This document shows, in pieces, positions 60,419 to 64,000 of a DNA stretch of 64,000 bases (its first letter is position 1; each line of letters opens with the position of its first letter). The DNA comes from Kribbella sp. VKM Ac-2569 (GTDB taxonomy: Bacteria; Actinomycetota; Actinomycetes; Propionibacteriales; Kribbellaceae), in NCBI RefSeq assembly GCF_004216905.1, contig NZ_SGXJ01000009.1, positions 1 through 64,000 of the forward strand. The letters run 5' to 3'. The notes under the pieces are model-generated. The model did no database searches and had not been told where the DNA came from. It saw only the letters and a program-made list of their open reading frames with translations. The translations under genes were made by a program, and so were the position numbers.

Positions 60419-61084
60419 ATGACCGGGCTAGACGCACACCAGAGTTCAGGATCCACCACTACCTCACCGGACTATTCGCGGTCGGCACTCTCCCGGCTGG
60501 CCGGCCCATTGGCCCTGACGGCCGGCATCTTGATGATCGTCGTCGAGCTGGTGATCCTGCCGATCGTCGACGCCGACAACCACGAGGCGACCTCGACCAA
60601 CCTCGTGTACCGCATCAGCGGCATCGTGTACTTCCTGGCCTTCTGCCTGCTGGTGCTCGCCGCGGTCGCGGCGTACGGCCGGCAGGCGCACAAGGCCGGC
60701 CGGCTCGGCGTCGTCGGGCTGATCGCGGCCGTCGTCGGGACGATGTTCCTCGGCGGTGACCTGTGGTTCGAGACGTTCTACGTCACCTATCTCGCCGACG
60801 TCGCGCCGCAGATACTCGACCTGAAGCCGTCCGGTCTGATCGTGATCGGCGCCGTCTCCAGCTATCTGTTGTTCGCCATCGGCTGGGCGCTGTTCGGGAT
60901 CGCCAGCCTGCGCGCCGGTGTGTTCCCGCGCGTCATCTGCGTTGCCATCGTGATCGGCGGCCTACTCGGTTGGAGCGCACTCCTGCCGCCGTGGGGCCTC
61001 GGCCTCGGCCTGGCGATGGCCTGGCTCGGCATCTGGCTGATCAGGACACCGGCGAAGGACGAGATCACGGGAGCCGTCTCATGA
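60419..61084 (+). CDS. Multi-span membrane protein, function unknown
   Basis: 221 aa with about six hydrophobic helices (near residues 30-50, 65-85, 95-115, 140-160, 167-190, 195-210). It carries EATSTNLVYRISGIVYFLAF and WALFGIASLRAGVFPRVI; similar sequences occur as DUF4386-like membrane proteins but I am not sure of the match. It is the first of three genes coupled by 4-bp overlaps with the next, suggesting one membrane function after the exporter genes. Confidence 0.7.
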   Translation: MTGLDAHQSSGSTTTSPDYSRSALSRLAGPLALTAGILMIVVELVILPIVDADNHEATSTNLVYRISGIVYFLAFCLLVLAAVAAYGRQAHKAGRLGVVGLIAAVVGTMFLGGDLWFETFYVTYLADVAPQILDLKPSGLIVIGAVSSYLLFAIGWALFGIASLRAGVFPRVICVAIVIGGLLGWSALLPPWGLGLGLAMAWLGIWLIRTPAKDEITGAVS

Positions 61085-61854
61085 CCACGACACCAACGAC
61101 TCGCGACGTACCGCAGGCACCGGTGACCGTGCGCCGGTGGAGTGGCTGGCGCACAGTGCTCGTCATCTTCGGCAGCTTGTTCATCCTGCTCGGTGGCAGC
61201 GCGCTCATCGGCGGCGGGGCCGGACTGTGGCTGCATCAGCAGCAAGACAACGACGGCTACTTCACGGCTGGTCCAGAACGATTCACCACCGACACCTCTG
61301 CGCTGTCAGTTCCTTCGCTCGACGTCGACGTCGCCGGCCCTGATGTCTTCTCCGCCGAAGACCTGCTGGGCCGCGTCCGGATCCGAATGGAGTCCACGAA
61401 TGCCGGCAGCCCGCTGTTCATCGGCATCGGCCGGGCCGATGACGTCGCCAAGTATCTGAACGGAGTCGGCCACGACGAACTCACCGACATCGACGCCTCC
61501 CCCTTCAAGGCCACGTATACGTCAAGGCCCGGCGGCGAGCCCGCCTCGAATCCAGCTGAGCAGTCCTTCTGGGTCGCGTCCGACACCGGGACCGGACCAC
61601 GCACGCTCACCTGGGACGTTGCCGATGGCAACTGGACGGTCCTGATCATGAACGCCGACGGATCGTCCGGCATCGACGCCAACATCAGCGCCGCGGCAGA
61701 ACTGCCCGTCATCCTGCCCGTCGCCATCGTCGCACTCGTCGCCGGCGGCGTACTGACGCTCATCGGGATCGCAATCATCGTCGTGACCGTCGCAACGCGA
61801 ACCAACAGCACCAAGAACACGACTCCTCAACCCAACCAGCCGGCCGTCGCATGA
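61081..61854 (+). CDS. Membrane protein with extracytoplasmic beta domain, function unknown
   Basis: 257 aa. Helix 1 (about residues 25-48), an extracytoplasmic domain of about 150 residues with ESTNAGSPLFIGIGRADDV, WVASDTGTGPRTLTWDVADG and NWTVLIMNADGSSG, then helix 2 (about 212-240) and a short cytoplasmic tail. I have seen this layout as an actinobacterial hypothetical with a beta-sandwich outer domain; no enzyme motif is evident. Its ATG overlaps the stop of 60419, and its stop overlaps the next ATG. Confidence 0.7.
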   Translation: MTTTPTTRDVPQAPVTVRRWSGWRTVLVIFGSLFILLGGSALIGGGAGLWLHQQQDNDGYFTAGPERFTTDTSALSVPSLDVDVAGPDVFSAEDLLGRVRIRMESTNAGSPLFIGIGRADDVAKYLNGVGHDELTDIDASPFKATYTSRPGGEPASNPAEQSFWVASDTGTGPRTLTWDVADGNWTVLIMNADGSSGIDANISAAAELPVILPVAIVALVAGGVLTLIGIAIIVVTVATRTNSTKNTTPQPNQPAVA

Positions 61855-62945
61855 CTGCGCGGGACGGCCGACGGACCCGAACAAAGATCATCATCGCGGC
61901 AGCTACGGCCGTGCTGACCTGCCTGATCACCGGCGTCGGCGCGGCGAGCGCAGCCCCAGCGGGCAGCCCCGCCGACCCGGTGCTCTCGCTACCCAGTCCG
62001 ACCGGCCCGTACGCCGTAGGCGTGCGCTCAGCGTCGGTGTCCGATCCGTCCCGCATCGACGGGCAGACAGGCCGGCCGCGGAGGCTGCCCATCCGGGTTT
62101 GGTACCCGGCTCGTGGCCATGCCACCGGCAACAGCGCGCCGTACCTGTCTCCAGGCGTTCAGGCACAGCTGGAAGCAGGTCTACCGACAGGCCTCCTGGA
62201 CATCGACACCCATGCGTCGACCGGTGCGCGACCACTGCCTCGCGTCAAGGGCGTGATCCTTGTCCAACATGGTGCAGGCACGCTGGCAGCGTTCCAGACC
62301 GGACAGGTGATCGAGCTGGCCAGTCGCGGCTACGCCCTGGTCACCATGGAGCACCCGCACGAGAGCCTGTTGATCGAAGAACCCGACGGGACGCTGATCC
62401 CGGGCGACGACCCCGAGAGTAGGCCGCCCAACGAGCGACTCCTGGACGCCGAGGTCGTCATGGCCGAGGTGCCACGACTCGTGCCCCAAGCCAATCGGCG
62501 CACGCCGATCGGCATGTTCGGCCACTCACGTGGTGGAGCCACCACCGCTGAGGTCATGTTCTCCCACCCGCAGGTCGTGGCCGGCGTCGACCTGGACGGC
62601 AGCCTGCGCGGCGACGTGGTCACTGGCGGCCTGGACCAGCCGTTCGGGCTGATGCTCGGACGGGAGTTCCCGCTCGATGATCCAAGGCTGCTCCAGTTCC
62701 TGTCGAACCTGCGCGGTCCGCACCCGCTCAGGCAGCTCGACGTGGAGCACTACGGCTACACAGATTGGGTCGTGTTCAACCCGCAAGCCGCGCGAGCCGA
62801 CCCCGCCCTCGGAGCCCAGCTCGAGATGTCCTTCCCGACCGGAACCCTCAACGACCAGCGCGCGGGCAGACAAGCCATGTCGACCCAGCGTGAGTTCCTG
62901 ACCTGCTTCATGGACCGCTACCTGTCGGCCACTGCTGGCTGGTGA
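61851..62945 (+). CDS. Secreted alpha/beta hydrolase (PAF-acetylhydrolase-like)
   Basis: 364 aa. Signal peptide (TKIIIAAATAVLTCLITGVGA, then ASA). Hydrolase core: RLPIRVWYPAR, GVILVQHGAG, the nucleophile elbow GHSRGG (Ser at about residue 225), Asp/His candidates in GVDLDGS and QLDVEHYGYTDW. The layout resembles plasma PAF acetylhydrolase and related carboxylesterases. It is the last gene of the set starting at 60419 and overlaps its neighbour by 4 bp. The substrate is probably an ester of a lipid or polymer. Confidence 0.82.
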   Translation: MTARDGRRTRTKIIIAAATAVLTCLITGVGAASAAPAGSPADPVLSLPSPTGPYAVGVRSASVSDPSRIDGQTGRPRRLPIRVWYPARGHATGNSAPYLSPGVQAQLEAGLPTGLLDIDTHASTGARPLPRVKGVILVQHGAGTLAAFQTGQVIELASRGYALVTMEHPHESLLIEEPDGTLIPGDDPESRPPNERLLDAEVVMAEVPRLVPQANRRTPIGMFGHSRGGATTAEVMFSHPQVVAGVDLDGSLRGDVVTGGLDQPFGLMLGREFPLDDPRLLQFLSNLRGPHPLRQLDVEHYGYTDWVVFNPQAARADPALGAQLEMSFPTGTLNDQRAGRQAMSTQREFLTCFMDRYLSATAGW

Positions 62946-62954
62946 CGTGGTTGG

Positions 62955-63075
62955 TCAGGCCGCGGCCCGCAGGTGGTGGCGTGCCCAGATGTCGAAGCTG
63001 GTGAGTGGGATGAGGAATACCGTGACCTCGCGGCGGCAGGATCCTTGGACCCGGATGACGGAGCTCGTACGGCCG
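62955..63075 (-). other. Possible coding remnant, C-terminal type
   Basis: The minus frame that ends at 62955 has G/C-rich third positions over about 40 codons and reads SSVIRVQGSCRREVTVF and FDIWARHHLRAAA, unlike the shadow frames elsewhere. It has no start of its own past the hydrolase stop at 63076. It could be the 3' end of a decayed gene or a second-frame tail of the hydrolase by frameshift. I cannot name it. Confidence 0.25.
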
Positions 63076-63798
63076 TCATTCGCGGGGCTGTCTGCTGTGG
63101 GTCGATGCATCGGCGGTGAGCTCGTCGAGCAGTAGTGCGGCGACGGCCTCCGGGGCCTCGCGCATTGCGTTGTGTGCGGTGGGGAGTTCGTGGACCTGCC
63201 ATTCGGGATCGGCTTGGAGCCGATTGCGGAGTTCGGCGAACGGTGTCCGGGCATCCCATCCGGAGCAGTAGACGAACTCCCGGCGCGGCACGCGATCAAC
63301 AGCGCCGGTGAGGCGGATCGTTTGCATGATCGAGGCGAGGGGATGAGGCCGGCGGCGGGGATCGCCACCGTTCGGCGGACGGAAGGGCGGACGGACGGCG
63401 TAGCCGATGTCCGCTGCGCCGTCGACGAATGCCCGCCGGTACTCGTCGCTCGTCAGCGACCAGCATGACTCGCCGTCGCGTGGTACGTAGGCGTCGAGAT
63501 GCACCAGTCGTGAGATCCGACCGCCAGCGCGGTCGGCGGCGGCAGCGATCACCATGCCGGCGTAGCTGTGGCCGACGAGCGTCGCGTCGGTGATGTGTTC
63601 CTGATCGAGAATCCGCAACACGTCGTCGGCATGGGTGTCGAGGTTGGCGGTTGCGACCGTCTCGATGTCGTCGTCCGGCCGGAGGCCGGTGAGGGTCAGG
63701 GCGTGGACGGTGTGGCCGGCGCGCTCCAGCAGCGGGACGACTGCCTCGAACGCCCACGATCCGTGCCACCCGCCGGGCACGAGGATGTACGTTGCCAT
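63076..63798 (-). CDS. Alpha/beta hydrolase-fold protein
   Basis: 240 aa. ATYILVPGGWHGSWAFEAVVPLLER is the family start (oxyanion HGG-like GGWHGSW), the nucleophile Ser is in VGHSYAGMVI, Asp in DVYVPRD-like LDAYVPRDGES, and the probable His is in HELPTAHNAM. It resembles the EstC/hydroxynitrile-lyase-like branch of hydrolases. ATG 63798 is used; the frame continues to 63891 but that part lacks family similarity. The AAGGGAAC ribosome site is spaced slightly long. Confidence 0.85.
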   Translation of the reverse strand: MATYILVPGGWHGSWAFEAVVPLLERAGHTVHALTLTGLRPDDDIETVATANLDTHADDVLRILDQEHITDATLVGHSYAGMVIAAAADRAGGRISRLVHLDAYVPRDGESCWSLTSDEYRRAFVDGAADIGYAVRPPFRPPNGGDPRRRPHPLASIMQTIRLTGAVDRVPRREFVYCSGWDARTPFAELRNRLQADPEWQVHELPTAHNAMREAPEAVAALLLDELTADASTHSRQPRE

Positions 63799-63869
63799 GC
63801 GTTTCTGTTCCCTTCTCAGTGCTGTGCTCTTGAGACAGGGGAAGTATCGCCAGAGCAGTGCGCGGCTTG

Positions 63870-64000
63870 TTACCGATCCAAGGCCAACCAATGCCTGTTC
63901 GCAGCCAACCTCGCCCCCACTCCAAAGTGGAGGTTCGGATCCGCCGGCGTCTCGTGGATCGCCAGGACAAGGACCGCGCGGGGCAGTCGGCGGCGTACGG
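63870..64000 (-). other. Partial minus-strand reading frame at right edge
   Basis: A frame enters from the right edge and stops at 63870: RRRLPRAVLVLAIHETPAD, then PNLHFGVGARLAANRHW. The NLHFGVGA run resembles the region before the haem cysteine of P450s, but no CxG follows, so it may be a truncated P450 end or an unrelated C-terminus. The start and identity lie beyond the window. Confidence 0.25.

Noticed and set aside
1..64000. Mobile elements, CRISPR arrays, tRNA/rRNA genes
   Set aside because: No transposase or integrase motif, no regularly spaced repeat array (the operator tetrad at 50565 is only 13-bp units), and no recognisable tRNA or rRNA sequence was found by eye.

Overview
The window is high-GC actinobacterial DNA. 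Codon third positions are strongly G/C, GTG/TTG starts are common, and it carries an F420-type luciferase-like oxidoreductase, GAF-ANTAR and MerR regulators, a QcrC-like diheme cytochrome c, Tat lipoprotein signals and a long DNRLRE/RHS surface protein. A Kribbella-like member of the Nocardioidaceae/Kribbellaceae fits best, but that is an inference from gene content and style. No tRNA, rRNA, CRISPR array, integrase or intact insertion sequence was seen.

Layout. 1-10.1 kb: the 5' part of a very long secreted DNRLRE/RHS protein (minus strand, running off the left edge), divergent from a secreted protein with an N,N-dimethylformamidase beta-subunit-like domain. 10.1-15.4 kb: a five-gene peptide/opine-type ABC importer operon with a Fur/Zur-like box over its promoter. 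15.4-27.2 kb: single genes and short operons: EEP nuclease/phosphatase, type IB topoisomerase, an atypical P450, a ThDP pyruvate-oxidase-like enzyme, an SDR/F420-oxidoreductase/SRPBCC operon, CsbD, a fatty acid desaturase, MerR plus GAF-ANTAR, CinA.

27.3-45.4 kb: an envelope, stress and nutrient region. It holds a GAP-family membrane protein with a 75-aa partner, a YbhN-like flippase-type protein, a Vps62-like/membrane fusion, an HtrA-like protease, a four-gene unit (M17 aminopeptidase, AbgT, SLC13, glutaminase), a DUF1269 protein, an RDD protein with a nine-residue-repeat partner, a MalT-like LuxR regulator and an orphan QcrC-like cytochrome. A 17-bp palindrome, TCACCCG-N3-CGGGTGA, recurs at least five times here, mostly just upstream of genes, with weaker copies. 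This is my best candidate for an undescribed regulon.

45.5-52.3 kb: enoyl-CoA hydratase/SDR/TetR acyl-CoA cluster, then an SDR-epimerase gene divergent from a TetR gene, separated by four evenly spaced 13-bp operators, then an AraC/GyrI-like regulator. 52.3-62.9 kb: two response regulators, a true and a degenerate histidine kinase, a MacB-type ABC/FtsX exporter and three co-directional membrane/secreted proteins. 63-64 kb: an alpha/beta hydrolase and possible coding remnants. Many genes overlap by 4 bp (ATGA/GTGA), which defines the operons. All family calls come from reading the translated sequence; no database search was run.
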